This document shows positions 8,186 through 17,619 of a DNA stretch of 64,000 nt, piece after piece. The first letter of the stretch is position 1, and the number at the start of each line of letters is the position of its first letter. A model generated the notes under the pieces. It saw only the letters and a list, made by a program, of their open reading frames with translations. It had not been told where the DNA came from and did no database searches. This DNA is from GWE2-40-63 sp050179685 (GTDB lineage Bacteria > Bacteroidota > Bacteroidia > Bacteroidales > SZUA-534). The translations under genes and the position numbers were made by a program. The stretch covers positions 1 through 64,000 of the forward strand of contig JBFXEW010000018.1 in the NCBI GenBank assembly GCA_050179685.1, written 5' to 3'.

Positions 8186-9130
8186 TTAATGGGTATGTCG
8201 TTCAAAAGCCTTAACAATAGCCTTTACCAGCCGGTGACGCACTATGTCGGTTTCGTCGAGCTCCACCACGGCAATTCCCTCAATTTTTTCGAGAATGCGT
8301 AAGGCCTGAATTAAGCCGCTATCCTGTACCCGGGGCAAATCGACCTGGGTTACATCGCCGGTAACAATAAAGCGGGCATTCATTCCCATACGGGTAAGAA
8401 ACATTTTCATTTGCAACAGGGTGGTGTTTTGCGCCTCGTCGAGAATTACAAAGGCATTATCGAGCGTTCGTCCGCGCATAAAAGCCAGGGGAGCAATCTG
8501 CACAATCCCTTCTTCGATGTAGGTTTCCAGCTTTTTAGCGGGAATCATATCGTGCAGGGCATCGTACAAAGGTTGCAGGTAAGGATCGATTTTCTCCTTT
8601 AAATCGCCGGGTAAAAAGCCCAGTCGTTCGCCGGCCTCAACCGCCGGACGACTTAAAATAATGCGTTTTACTTCGCGGTTACGCAGAGCGCGAACAGCCA
8701 AAGCAATGGCTGTATAGGTTTTCCCGGAACCGGCCGGTCCCAAAGCAAAAAGCAAATCGTTTTGGTAGCTTTTCTGAACCAATACTTTCTGGTTTTCGGT
8801 CAGCGCTTTAATGGGTTTTCCGTTGTTGCCAAAGAGTATCAAATCGTCGAGCGACTGTTCGTTGTTTTGCCGGACTGCTGATGCGTTCAGAATCTCCAGC
8901 ATGTCGTCGTCCGACAGGCGATTAAAGCGATCGTAAAAACCAATCACTTCTTTTAGTTTGTCTTCAAAATCCTGAATTGCCTGCTTTTCACCAATGATTT
9001 TTAGCTCGTGTCCGCGCGCAATAAGCTGAATTTTAGGGAAACTTCGTTTTAAGATTTCGAGGCGGCTGTTGTTAACCCCCAGCAAGTCGATAGGATCGAT
9101 GGCCTCGATATGCACAATTTTTTCTGCCAT
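8186..9130 (-). CDS. phoH: PhoH-like ATPase
   Basis: The 314-residue cytoplasmic P-loop ATPase has an N-terminal KH-like region (about 1-65), Walker A GPAGSGKT at 131-138, Walker B VILDEAQN, and the family motif FLTRMGMNARFIVTGD. PhoH/YbeZ proteins act near ribosome maturation and RNA decay, often beside ybeY; no ybeY is next to it here. The start is ATG 9130. The gap to purC is short (about 90 bases) and holds repeats of TCAATTGTTAATTGC type, so co-transcription is possible. Confidence 0.93.
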   Translation of the reverse strand: MAEKIVHIEAIDPIDLLGVNNSRLEILKRSFPKIQLIARGHELKIIGEKQAIQDFEDKLKEVIGFYDRFNRLSDDDMLEILNASAVRQNNEQSLDDLILFGNNGKPIKALTENQKVLVQKSYQNDLLFALGPAGSGKTYTAIALAVRALRNREVKRIILSRPAVEAGERLGFLPGDLKEKIDPYLQPLYDALHDMIPAKKLETYIEEGIVQIAPLAFMRGRTLDNAFVILDEAQNTTLLQMKMFLTRMGMNARFIVTGDVTQVDLPRVQDSGLIQALRILEKIEGIAVVELDETDIVRHRLVKAIVKAFERHTH

Positions 9131-9288
9131 TAACTTGTTTTAAGCATCATAACTAAATTGCGTGTAAAATTAATGAGATAAGTTTTAGAAATGGTACAAA
9201 TACCTTTTTTTCTTAAAAAATACCCGGGCAATTTTATTCGATAAGGCCGCGTTCACTAAATATGAAGAAGCAAAAAGATTCTATTTAT

Positions 9289-9360
9289 GGATGCTTTAAG
9301 CCGGATTTTATTTGGTGGTATCATGAAATGAACCAATAAAAAACCGTACAAATAGCATCC
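9289..9360. repeat. 72-nt imperfect palindrome between phoH and the lipoprotein gene
   Basis: GGATGCT (9289-9295) pairs with AGCATCC (9354-9360). Inside, CGGATTTTATTTGGT (9302-9316) pairs with ACCAATAAAAAACCG (9332-9346) with one mismatch and one bulge, around a loop of about 15 bases. It could be a small structured RNA or a decayed miniature element. The rest of the 296-base gap shows nothing clear. Confidence 0.4.
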
Positions 9361-9426
9361 CGGTTAACAAAAAATAAACTAATTTAGTGTGCCTTTAAAA
9401 AACGGATCGATAACTAAAACAACACG

Positions 9427-10257
9427 ATGACTATGAAAAAAACGCTTAAGTATTTATTGGTTTTAATGGTTCCGGCTTTTTTGTTTGTACAATGCAATAC
9501 CGGCACCAAAAAAGAAAGCTCTGCTTCGAAATCAGTTATGGAAAAAGTTCTTAGCGAGCAGGATTTCACCCCGGAGCTTGAGAAAATTCTGTACGAGTTC
9601 CCTACTCCTCTTGAAGTAACGGTGATGCTCGAAAAAGCAAAAGCGGGTTTTGTTTTTGATTTAAGTAACCCGGCCGAAAATTTGGATAAGTACATGACGG
9701 AGTCGTCGAAAGCGCTAAACCTGGGTGTTTACAGTGCCGATCTTTCGTATGCAGCAGCCTACAACCGCTCCGACGAGATTAAAAAACTTATGGAATGTAC
9801 CGGCCAGCTTAGCGACGACCTGGGTATTCTGGGCATCTACAATGAAAATATTCTGGCGCGAATAAAAAGCAACTACGACCATAAAGACTCGTTGGTTAAT
9901 TTAATTTCCGGTGTTTTTAACGAAACAAAAAGCTTCTTATCGGAAAATAATCGCGACAAAACAACCCTGCTTATTGTAAGCGGAGGTTTTGTTGAAACCA
10001 TGTACCTGGCAACCAGTCTGAATCTGCTTACTGAAGACAATGAGGAAATAACAGCGATTATTCTAAATCAAAAAGCAAACCTCGAAAGACTGTTGCAGAT
10101 TCTCGATGCCTTTAAGGCCGATGAAGAAATGCTTAACCTAAGCCAGCGTTTATTGCCATTAAAAGAGTTTTATGATAAAAATCAGGACATTGCAACCGAA
10201 GAACAAGCTTTTGACATTAAAGAAATTGTAGAAAGTATTCGGAATACCTTTATATAA
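9427..10257 (+). CDS. Lipoprotein of unknown function
   Basis: The 276-residue protein begins MTMKKTLKYLLVLMVPAFLFVQC; the hydrophobic stretch followed by FVQC is a lipobox, so it should be exported and lipid-anchored. The mature part is mostly helical and acidic, without a motif I recognise. The phrase SADLSYAAAYNRSDEIKKLMEC resembles a conserved Bacteroidota family of exported proteins with no assigned function. The second ATG (9433) is an equally good start. A terminator follows at 10279-10324, so it is probably a single-gene unit. Confidence 0.8.
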   Translation: MTMKKTLKYLLVLMVPAFLFVQCNTGTKKESSASKSVMEKVLSEQDFTPELEKILYEFPTPLEVTVMLEKAKAGFVFDLSNPAENLDKYMTESSKALNLGVYSADLSYAAAYNRSDEIKKLMECTGQLSDDLGILGIYNENILARIKSNYDHKDSLVNLISGVFNETKSFLSENNRDKTTLLIVSGGFVETMYLATSLNLLTEDNEEITAIILNQKANLERLLQILDAFKADEEMLNLSQRLLPLKEFYDKNQDIATEEQAFDIKEIVESIRNTFI

Positions 10258-10278
10258 AAACATAAATTGTTGAAAAAG

Positions 10279-10324
10279 CAGCCAGGTTTAATTCCAACAT
10301 TCATTAAACCCGGCTGTATTTTTT
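10279..10324 (+). terminator. Terminator after the lipoprotein gene
   Basis: CAGCCAGGTTTAAT pairs with ATTAAACCCGGCTG (one mismatch) around a 10-base loop, followed by a T run. Confidence 0.85.
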
Positions 10325-10372
10325 GCCAACAGGTAATAAAAAACAAAAAAGCCAGATATAATCTTTAGTTGA

Positions 10373-13300
10373 ATGTCGGAACCTATCTTAATAGCCCTGG
10401 TGCAACTTTTTGCCATTGTAGCTTCATCGAGGCAAAAACAACTTTCAGACAATACCCGCTTTATTATCGAGTCGTATTTAAAACAATACCTCAACAGTCA
10501 GGAACTGCAAGAATACCTGATGCTTTACGACGAGTTGTGCTCGTTTCATGAATTGAGCAGCGAAAGCTCCGAATGGGCAACCAGCGACACGCTCAATAAA
10601 ATGACAGGCATTTGCGAAAAGATAAACAAGGGACTTCAGCAAAAAGATAAAATTATTGTTTTTATTAAATTCATTGAGTTTGTTGAAGCCATTAAAAAAA
10701 GCGATGCAGAAGCCAACGAAACAGACCAGCTTGAATTTGAGTATTACCGAATTGTAAGCACAGCTTTCAACCTTTCGCAAACCGAATACAAAACCATTTG
10801 TCACTTTCTGTTAAACCCCGAACACGAAAGCATCCATCCGAACCGGATACTAATTATCGATAATGGCGAACAGGAATTTACCCTACCATACAAACACCTG
10901 GTGCGTGAACGCCTCGACAGCCAAATTTGGATTCTTTACCTGAAAAGCGTCGACCTTTTTATTGGTCGCATTTTGGGACGCGAAAATTTTAACCTTAACG
11001 GACATTTTATTTCGCAAAACCAATCGTTTATTCTTACCCCGGGGAGCATCATTAAAGCCCAGAAAACGAACCCCGTATATTACGCCGACATTGCATCGGC
11101 CATGTTTTATGTACAGCAAAAAGTAAATCTGGAATTTACGGCACAAAATATTGCTTTTTCGTTTAAGGACAGTAATAACGGTTTGAAACCCTTTAGTTTT
11201 ACTGCCGAAAGTGGCGAACTAATTGGTGTAATGGGCGCCAGCGGAACCGGAAAATCGACTTTACTAAGCCTGCTCAACGGTACGCTCCCCCTGAATGAGG
11301 GAGCCATTTACATCAACGGCCATCATCTGGAGAACGAAAAAGAACAACTCAAAGGAATAATCGGGTTTATTCCCCAGGACGATTTATTGATTGAAGAACT
11401 CACCGTTTTTCAAAACCTGTATTTCAATGCCAAACTTTGTTTCAGCGATTTTTCCAAACGCAAACTGATACGAACCATATTAAAAGTGCTTACCGATGTC
11501 GATTTAAACGGCATTCGCAACCTGGTGGTAGGCAATCCGCTGAATAAAGTAATCAGTGGCGGGCAACGCAAGCGCTTAAATATTGCTTTGGAATTGATAC
11601 GCGAACCTTTTGTGCTGTTTGCCGATGAGCCCACTTCAGGACTTTCGTCGATGGATTCGGAAATGGTGATGCTGCTTTTAAAGGAGCAAACGCTGAAAGG
11701 CCGAATGGTTATGGTAAATATTCATCAGCCGTCGTCGAATATCTTTAAACTCTTCGATAAGTTGTTGATTCTGGATAAAGGTGGCTATCCGGTTTTTTAT
11801 GGAAACCCCATTGATGCCGTTACCTATTTTAAATCGGCCAGCAACCATGTCAATCCTACCGAGAGTGAATGCATCAGTTGTGGCTACGTAAATCCGGAGC
11901 AATTATTTCAGATTACCGAAGCCAAAACCATAAACCGGCACGGAAAAGTTACCAACCAGCGCATTACATCGCCAGCCGACTGGTATCAGTTGTTTAAAAG
12001 AAATATTCAGCCCTGGTTAAAAACAAGGGTAAACAGGAAACCACTTCCAAAAAATCAATTCAAGACACCCGAAGCCCTAAAACAGTTTAAAATATTTAGT
12101 CTGCGAAACCTGCTTATAAAACTCACCAACAGGCAATACTTATTACTGAATCTGATTGAAGCTCCTTTGCTCGCTTTTGTTTTGGCTTACCTCACCCGCT
12201 TTAGTACTTCGGAAGTTTACCTGTTTGGACAAAACAAAAATCTGGCAGCCTACCTTTTTATGAGTGTGGTTGTAGCACTGTTTTTAGGTATGATGGTAAG
12301 TGCCGAAGAAATTATCAAAGACCGGAAACTCTTGAAACGTGAAGCATTTCTGACACTAAGCCGCTTCAGTTATCTGAATTCAAAAATCCTGTTTTTGTTT
12401 GTTTTATCGGCCATACAATCCTTGCTCTACGTGCTTATAGGAAATACTTTACTGGGTATTCAGGGAATGACATTTAGTTATTGGATGGTGCTTTTTACCA
12501 CTTCGTGTTTTGCCAACCTGATTGGCTTAAATATTTCGAGTGCAATGAACTCGGTGGTAAATATTTATATTCTTATTCCTTTTATTTTGGTTCCTCAGCT
12601 ATTGCTGAGCGGGGTAATTGTGCCTTTCGAAGCATTAAATCCGAACCTGTCAACCAGCCGGCGGGTTCCTGTGGTTGGTGACTTTATGGCCTCGCGCTGG
12701 GCTTTTGAAGCTTTAGCCGTAAATCAGTTTAAAAACAACGCCTACTCAAAACATTTTTACGAGCACGATAAGGTACTTGCCAATTATTCCTTTGCCAACG
12801 GATACATTCTTCCGGCTTTACGTGCCAAACTGGATGAATGCGATAGGAACCTGAGCCTAAATGAACACGCTGACGAAACCCAACAAAAACTTGAACTGCT
12901 GCAAAATGAGTTTAAAAAACTTTATCACCAGTTGGATGAACCGGTTCCGGCCTTTGTAAATAAATTAAATAGTGAGGATTACGATGCAGCTGCGGGAGAA
13001 AAAGCCCGGGAAGCCATCCGGGATTTAAGTCATTATTTGGGGATTCAACATAAATATTATTACAGCAAACGCGACAGTATTTATAAACAATTAGCCCAAA
13101 AGCTGGGCGAAGAAGGCGTTTACCAGCTAAAACTAAGGCATTATAATCAGAATCTGGCACAATTGGTCGAAAACAAAACCACCGAAAAAAGTATTCTTGA
13201 AGACGGCACGCACCTGGTTCGACGTAAAGATCCCATTTATCTGGAGCCGGAATCAAAAGTTGGACGTGCCCATTTTTACGCGCCTGTAAAACGTTTGGGA

Positions 13301-13453
13301 AACATTAAAATTGACACCTTTTGGTTTAACCTGGGTGCTATCTGGCTAATGACAGTAATTTTGTATGTTACCCTATGGCACGATTCGTTCCGTAAACTTT
13401 CGGTTTTACTGGAACGAAAAAGGCAGCACCGTAAACAAAAACAAAACCAGTAG
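10373..13453 (+). CDS. ABCG-like ABC transporter with N-terminal TerB-like domain (ATPase-permease fusion)
   Basis: A 1026-residue half transporter. Residues 1-150 are helical and TerB-like (start SEPILIALVQLFAIVASSR). About 150-260 is a linker with beta character. The ABC domain follows: Walker A GASGTGKST 288-296, Q-loop FIPQDD, signature ISGGQRKR 394-401, Walker B LFADEP near 417. After about residue 580 come membrane segments of the ABC-2 type. A long soluble helical insert (about 800-960) sits before the last segment near 980. The order ATPase-then-membrane is that of the ABCG/White family. The substrate is unknown. It converges with the STAS gene, three bases away, and probably works alone or as a dimer. 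Confidence 0.85.
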   Translation: MSEPILIALVQLFAIVASSRQKQLSDNTRFIIESYLKQYLNSQELQEYLMLYDELCSFHELSSESSEWATSDTLNKMTGICEKINKGLQQKDKIIVFIKFIEFVEAIKKSDAEANETDQLEFEYYRIVSTAFNLSQTEYKTICHFLLNPEHESIHPNRILIIDNGEQEFTLPYKHLVRERLDSQIWILYLKSVDLFIGRILGRENFNLNGHFISQNQSFILTPGSIIKAQKTNPVYYADIASAMFYVQQKVNLEFTAQNIAFSFKDSNNGLKPFSFTAESGELIGVMGASGTGKSTLLSLLNGTLPLNEGAIYINGHHLENEKEQLKGIIGFIPQDDLLIEELTVFQNLYFNAKLCFSDFSKRKLIRTILKVLTDVDLNGIRNLVVGNPLNKVISGGQRKRLNIALELIREPFVLFADEPTSGLSSMDSEMVMLLLKEQTLKGRMVMVNIHQPSSNIFKLFDKLLILDKGGYPVFYGNPIDAVTYFKSASNHVNPTESECISCGYVNPEQLFQITEAKTINRHGKVTNQRITSPADWYQLFKRNIQPWLKTRVNRKPLPKNQFKTPEALKQFKIFSLRNLLIKLTNRQYLLLNLIEAPLLAFVLAYLTRFSTSEVYLFGQNKNLAAYLFMSVVVALFLGMMVSAEEIIKDRKLLKREAFLTLSRFSYLNSKILFLFVLSAIQSLLYVLIGNTLLGIQGMTFSYWMVLFTTSCFANLIGLNISSAMNSVVNIYILIPFILVPQLLLSGVIVPFEALNPNLSTSRRVPVVGDFMASRWAFEALAVNQFKNNAYSKHFYEHDKVLANYSFANGYILPALRAKLDECDRNLSLNEHADETQQKLELLQNEFKKLYHQLDEPVPAFVNKLNSEDYDAAAGEKAREAIRDLSHYLGIQHKYYYSKRDSIYKQLAQKLGEEGVYQLKLRHYNQNLAQLVENKTTEKSILEDGTHLVRRKDPIYLEPESKVGRAHFYAPVKRLGNIKIDTFWFNLGAIWLMTVILYVTLWHDSFRKLSVLLERKRQHRKQKQNQ

Positions 13454-13456
13454 GCA

Positions 13457-13795
13457 TCAATTACTCAGGGCAATCAGGGCCTCATCGGCTGTGGGATAAA
13501 TATCGAAAATGGTGATAAAACCTGAAATCTCGAAAACCTCTTTTATATTATCCTGTAAATTGCTCAGGGCAAACTTTCCGTTCAGTGCTTTTAGCTTCTT
13601 CAAAGCCACCAAAAAAACACGCAAGCCACTGCTGCTAACATAATTCAGCGATTTACAATCAATAAGTATTTGAAGGTTCCCCTTGTCAATCATGGTAAAG
13701 AGTTCGTTTTCGAGGCTGTTATAATTGGTGGTGTCGAGCCTTCCCTTTACATCCACTACCATCACCTTATCCTTTTTATGTGTTGCAATTTCCAT
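13457..13795 (-). CDS. STAS-domain anti-sigma factor antagonist
   Basis: The 112-residue single STAS domain is like SpoIIAA/RsbV: VMVVDVKGRLDTTNYNSLENEL, then ILIDCKSLNYVSSSGLRVFL, where the serine in YVSSSGLR is the usual phosphorylation site. When unphosphorylated, such proteins bind an anti-sigma kinase and free its target. The kinase (13814-14242) and a PP2C phosphatase (14338-16572) lie directly upstream on the same strand, so the three form a partner-switching module. Confidence 0.92.
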   Translation of the reverse strand: MEIATHKKDKVMVVDVKGRLDTTNYNSLENELFTMIDKGNLQILIDCKSLNYVSSSGLRVFLVALKKLKALNGKFALSNLQDNIKEVFEISGFITIFDIYPTADEALIALSN

Positions 13796-13813
13796 GGTTC
13801 AAATATTTTCGGT

Positions 13814-14242
13814 TTAAATCTTTTTAATTAAAGTTACTACATTCATATGCTCCTCGCGGCGGTAATTCACTTCGTCCATAATATTTTTCAATAAGTGAAT
13901 TCCCAAACCACCAATTTCGCGCTCCTCGACCGGTGCCTGAACATCTACCTTTTTATTGTTTTGCAGCCAGTCGTAATGCTTTCCGTCGTCTTTTATAGTA
14001 ATTCGTAAATGGGCCTCATCCTGCTCAAAGTGTAGCTTAATGCGATGCTCCGCTTCGTCGGTATAGGCGTACATTATAATGTTCGAAACCACCTCTTCGA
14101 CCGCCAGATTTACATCGTGCTTAAATTTTTCCGGCCATCGCCAGTAAACAGCAAAGGCATCGAGCAAAACAGCAATCCGGCTGATTTCAGCCAATTGGTT
14201 CTCGATTTCGAACTGATGCGATTCCACGGAATTCTTTCTCAT
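13814..14242 (-). CDS. Anti-sigma regulatory factor, HATPase (RsbW/SpoIIAB-like serine kinase)
   Basis: This 142-residue GHKL ATPase has the N-box VEEVVSNIIMYAY (E-x-x-x-N), the G1 box IKDDGKHYDW and the G2 box EREIGGLGIHLLK. The family phosphorylates a STAS partner and, in its free form, sequesters a sigma factor or another target. The STAS gene lies 18 bases downstream and the matching phosphatase 95 bases upstream. No sigma factor gene is adjacent, so the output is unknown. Confidence 0.92.
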   Translation of the reverse strand: MRKNSVESHQFEIENQLAEISRIAVLLDAFAVYWRWPEKFKHDVNLAVEEVVSNIIMYAYTDEAEHRIKLHFEQDEAHLRITIKDDGKHYDWLQNNKKVDVQAPVEEREIGGLGIHLLKNIMDEVNYRREEHMNVVTLIKKI

Positions 14243-14337
14243 TTAATAGTTTATTACCGCAGGCTAAAAATAGCGCTGCTTTATCCAATTATCAAACTTA
14301 TTTTAGATTGACTGTTATAAAAGCTTATTTCAATTAA

Positions 14338-16572
14338 TTACATCATATCAAATATTATCAGGGTAATATCATCCTCATGCGCTTCATCCTCTTTTTTCCC
14401 CGACCAGGCATGCAACTGTTCTATCATGGCATCTACCGCATCATCGGACAGGAAATTTTTTGTTTGTTGTATCAAATCCATAAAACGATGTTTTCCGAAC
14501 AATTCGCCGCCGGGATTCACCACATCCATAATACCATCGGTATAAAGAACAAGGCGATCGCCCGATTTTAGCTGAATCTTTGTATCGTTAAAGCTGGTTT
14601 CAGGGAAAATTCCCATGGGGATTCCCGGAACACTAATTTCCTTTATTTCGTCTTTTGAACGCCGGTAAAGAATCAGTGGTGGATGGCCCGCTGAAGAATA
14701 GGTCAGCTTTTTTAACTTTAAATCGATGCCCAGATAACCGGCTGTAATGAACTCATTGTTTAACTGTCCGCTCAAACCCAGGTTCATGCGCTGCAGCACC
14801 AGTGCCGGGTTTCGCACATTACTAACCTGCGAATTAAAGGCAACTTTTATCATCGATGCAATTAAGGCCGCTGAAATTCCATGTCCCGACACATCGGCAA
14901 TAAGAATCCCAATGCTGTCTTTATCGGCCAAATGGTAATCGTAATAATCGCCACCAATTAAGGCCATCGGTAAATAAGCCGACGACACTTCATAGTTTTC
15001 TCCCTTAGGGTTTACATCGGGTAAAATAGCATTTTGAATGTTGCGTGCTGTTTCCAAATCCTGTTTCACCAAAAAGAATTCCTTTTCGGTATTGGTGATG
15101 CGCTTAAAGGCCACCACAATCAGGGTGATATTAAAAATAAAGTAGGCCGGTTCGTCGAAGGACCATTTGTCGGGCAACCAATTCAGGTGAGCCAGATTAT
15201 CATACAAAATGGCCAGCAGGTAAAAGCCCAGTCCGGCTCCAATCAGCTGAACTTCGCGGTTTTTACGCATCTCGGGTAAAAACAAATGTGCGAGCAGTAC
15301 CACGGCAGCCAATAATCCAAAAATGGTGTTGGCCGTTCCATAAATATTCTGTGCCGGCTCCGAGTAATCGGCAATTATTTTTATAATTCCCTGCACTACC
15401 GAATAGATTAACAGCAGTAGAATCGATTTTTTCCAACCCCAGCCAATAAAATAGCGGATAAATAAAATAAAAGCTACCGGTATAACAAAGGCAATTAAAG
15501 GCATGGCATATTGCCAGAATTCGGCCGAGGGCATTTCCGTTAAACGGATTAAAGGATTCTCGCTTAGGAATTTTAAGCCAAACGATAAGTTAAGCAAGGC
15601 CAGATAAAAAATGTATCCTTCGAACAATTTTAAGCGGAATACAAAGATAAAGAGGGCGGCAATGCCGAGGAAGAGATAGATAAAGCCAAATAAAAACTTC
15701 CAGGCGCCCAGGCGGGTAATCGATTTTATGTCGTCGTGCGTATTGCTGATGGCTTCAAACATAGCGCTCAGCTGCGATTTGTCTTCATCGGAATAAGAAC
15801 ATCCCTGATTCTCGAGCGCTACCAAGCCTGAAAGTCCCTGATAAAGGGCCGGTTCCAGTTCTTTGGCCTGATTCAGGTAAAGTAAGGCATTATCAATGTC
15901 GCGGTAATTGAAATAAATAAGCGCCATTCCCAGGTATGCATCCGGATCGTTTGGAGCCAGTTTCAGGTAACTGTTAAAATACCGGATGGATTCGGGCAGG
16001 CGTTTTGCCTGTAGCGATTCCCAGCCAAGGTTGTTCAGCAACCTCAGGTAATCGGCATTGAGCCCAATTCCAAAAAACATTTTGGGGTCTTTGGGTAAGA
16101 TGCGTAAATAACTCAAAAAATACCGAAAAGCACCGCTGATGTCGCGTCGTTTGAAATATTCCTTACCCAGATTTCCGATTGCTGAAAGGTAATCGGGGTC
16201 GAGTTCCAAAGCCTTTTTGTAATCGCTAAGCGCCATGTCCTGCTGATTATTGAAAGCATAGGCATTTCCACGGAAATAATAAAACTCGGGAACCTCCGGA
16301 TCGAGCATAATGGCCCGGGTAAAATCGACAATGGCTTCGCGATAAGCTTTATTTTCATAATTTTCTTTGGCTCTTCCGCTATACCACCACGAGCTTTTTG
16401 CACTGTCGATGGCAAAACTTTCATCGGATTCTTCATCCTGCGAAGCAACCTGACCCAAAGCAAAGGAGGTTTGCAGGCTCATAATCAGGAATACTCCAAT
16501 GAGATTTATAATAAGTGAGCTGAGCCGACAAAAAAACGATTTATTCATACTTAAAAAATTTGTCTCCCACAT
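14338..16572 (-). CDS. TPR-7TM receptor with SpoIIE/RsbU-type PP2C phosphatase domain
   Basis: A 744-residue membrane phosphatase. A signal peptide starts at the second Met (MNKSFFCRLSS). TPR repeats follow at about 60-260 (for example YYFRGNAYAFNNQQDMALSDY and AYLGMALIYFNYRDIDNALLY), then about seven membrane helices at 290-490. The C-terminal PP2C domain (about 510-744) has metal-binding motifs GGDYYD, IADVSGHG, LYTDGIMDV and EDDITL. The family dephosphorylates a STAS protein; the periplasmic TPR part should sense a signal. A TATCTTTG box at 16600-16607 (minus) lies upstream. The ATG at 16548 is an alternative start and fits the signal peptide better. Confidence 0.92.
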   Translation of the reverse strand: MWETNFLSMNKSFFCRLSSLIINLIGVFLIMSLQTSFALGQVASQDEESDESFAIDSAKSSWWYSGRAKENYENKAYREAIVDFTRAIMLDPEVPEFYYFRGNAYAFNNQQDMALSDYKKALELDPDYLSAIGNLGKEYFKRRDISGAFRYFLSYLRILPKDPKMFFGIGLNADYLRLLNNLGWESLQAKRLPESIRYFNSYLKLAPNDPDAYLGMALIYFNYRDIDNALLYLNQAKELEPALYQGLSGLVALENQGCSYSDEDKSQLSAMFEAISNTHDDIKSITRLGAWKFLFGFIYLFLGIAALFIFVFRLKLFEGYIFYLALLNLSFGLKFLSENPLIRLTEMPSAEFWQYAMPLIAFVIPVAFILFIRYFIGWGWKKSILLLLIYSVVQGIIKIIADYSEPAQNIYGTANTIFGLLAAVVLLAHLFLPEMRKNREVQLIGAGLGFYLLAILYDNLAHLNWLPDKWSFDEPAYFIFNITLIVVAFKRITNTEKEFFLVKQDLETARNIQNAILPDVNPKGENYEVSSAYLPMALIGGDYYDYHLADKDSIGILIADVSGHGISAALIASMIKVAFNSQVSNVRNPALVLQRMNLGLSGQLNNEFITAGYLGIDLKLKKLTYSSAGHPPLILYRRSKDEIKEISVPGIPMGIFPETSFNDTKIQLKSGDRLVLYTDGIMDVVNPGGELFGKHRFMDLIQQTKNFLSDDAVDAMIEQLHAWSGKKEDEAHEDDITLIIFDMM

Positions 16573-16599
16573 GTTTCAAACAAGCTTACCACTATTAAC

Positions 16600-16607
16600 C
16601 AAAGATA
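16600..16607 (-). promoter_or_regulatory. Possible -7 box of the phosphatase operon
   Basis: TATCTTTG on the minus strand, 28 bases before the first ATG; no clear -33 element. Confidence 0.4.
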
Positions 16608-16780
16608 AATAAATTTAGTATATCCGGCCTTACATTTTAATTGGTCTGAAAAATTCATCATCAAAGTAATTCCTTATTGTCTGGTGATGTTTTTAATACG
16701 CGCCATAAGTTGAAACAGGAACTATTCATAAACAAGTTTTTAAATGCACAAAAAGAATTATAAGTCTGGGGCGTTTGTGA

Positions 16781-16811
16781 TTGAGCATTGCAAAAATTTC
16801 CACTACATTTG
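16781..16811 (+). promoter_or_regulatory. Promoter of the SAM hydroxide adenosyltransferase operon
   Basis: TTG at 16781-16783, 20 bases, then TACATTTG at 16804-16811; both match the Bacteroidota consensus. The ATG follows at 16840. Confidence 0.65.
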
Positions 16812-16839
16812 CCCTACAAAGTTAAAAAGACTGTAATCA

Positions 16840-17619
16840 ATGACCATTGTTACCTTAACCAGCGATTGGGCCAACGACGATTTTTATATTGGTGCCGTAA
16901 AGGGTTTGCTTTACAGCAAATGCCCCGACGTTAAGGTAGTGGATATCAGTCACAAAATTGAAAGTTACAAATACACCCAGGCGGCTTTTATTGTACGTAA
17001 TGCCTTCAGACATTTTCCCGACGGAACAGTTCATTTGCTGGCCATAAACAGCGACATTACCGAAAACCAGCCTCCCATCTGCATGAAAATAAAAAACCAG
17101 TATTTTATTGGAACCGGAACCGGTATTTTCAGCCTGATGTTTACCGAACAACCTGAATTAATGGTAGAACTCCGTGAGAACGGACTGCTAAAAAATAGTT
17201 CGTTTCCCGAACTCACCCTTTATGCCGAAGCTGCTGCTTTTTTAGTTAACGGAGGAAAAGCCGAAGAACTGGGTCCCAAACTTGACGAAAAATACCGGCA
17301 TGTGCAATTTATGCCGGCGCTTGATGATAACATGATAACCGGAAATGTAATTTATATCGATTCGTTCGGTAACATCATCACCAATATTAACCGTAAGCTT
17401 TTTGAGCAAATAAGAAACCAGCGCAACTTTGTAATTACGGTTAAAAGCGAAATGTACAGCGTAAACAAGCTAAGCCAAAACTATTCCGAAGTGGATATGG
17501 GCGATTTTCTGGCTTTGTTTAATTCATTGGATCTTTTGGAAATAGCCATCAGAAATGGTAAATTGGCCGAGCTAATTGATGTTAAGTATAATTCACCCGT
17601 AACAATAAAGTTCCGATGA
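16840..17619 (+). CDS. S-adenosyl-L-methionine hydroxide adenosyltransferase (DUF62 family)
   Basis: The 259-residue protein has the DUF62 / SAM-hydroxide adenosyltransferase layout. The N-terminal domain has TLTSDWANDDFYIGAVKG (the family's usual TDFG reads SDWA here) and DISHKIESY. The C-terminal beta-barrel carries GNVIYIDSFGNIITNI, the typical DxFGNxxTN signature. Members split SAM to adenosine and methionine using hydroxide; fluorinase and chlorinase are relatives. It lacks any visible halogenase context. It overlaps the next gene by ATGA, so translation is coupled. Confidence 0.9.
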   Translation: MTIVTLTSDWANDDFYIGAVKGLLYSKCPDVKVVDISHKIESYKYTQAAFIVRNAFRHFPDGTVHLLAINSDITENQPPICMKIKNQYFIGTGTGIFSLMFTEQPELMVELRENGLLKNSSFPELTLYAEAAAFLVNGGKAEELGPKLDEKYRHVQFMPALDDNMITGNVIYIDSFGNIITNINRKLFEQIRNQRNFVITVKSEMYSVNKLSQNYSEVDMGDFLALFNSLDLLEIAIRNGKLAELIDVKYNSPVTIKFR

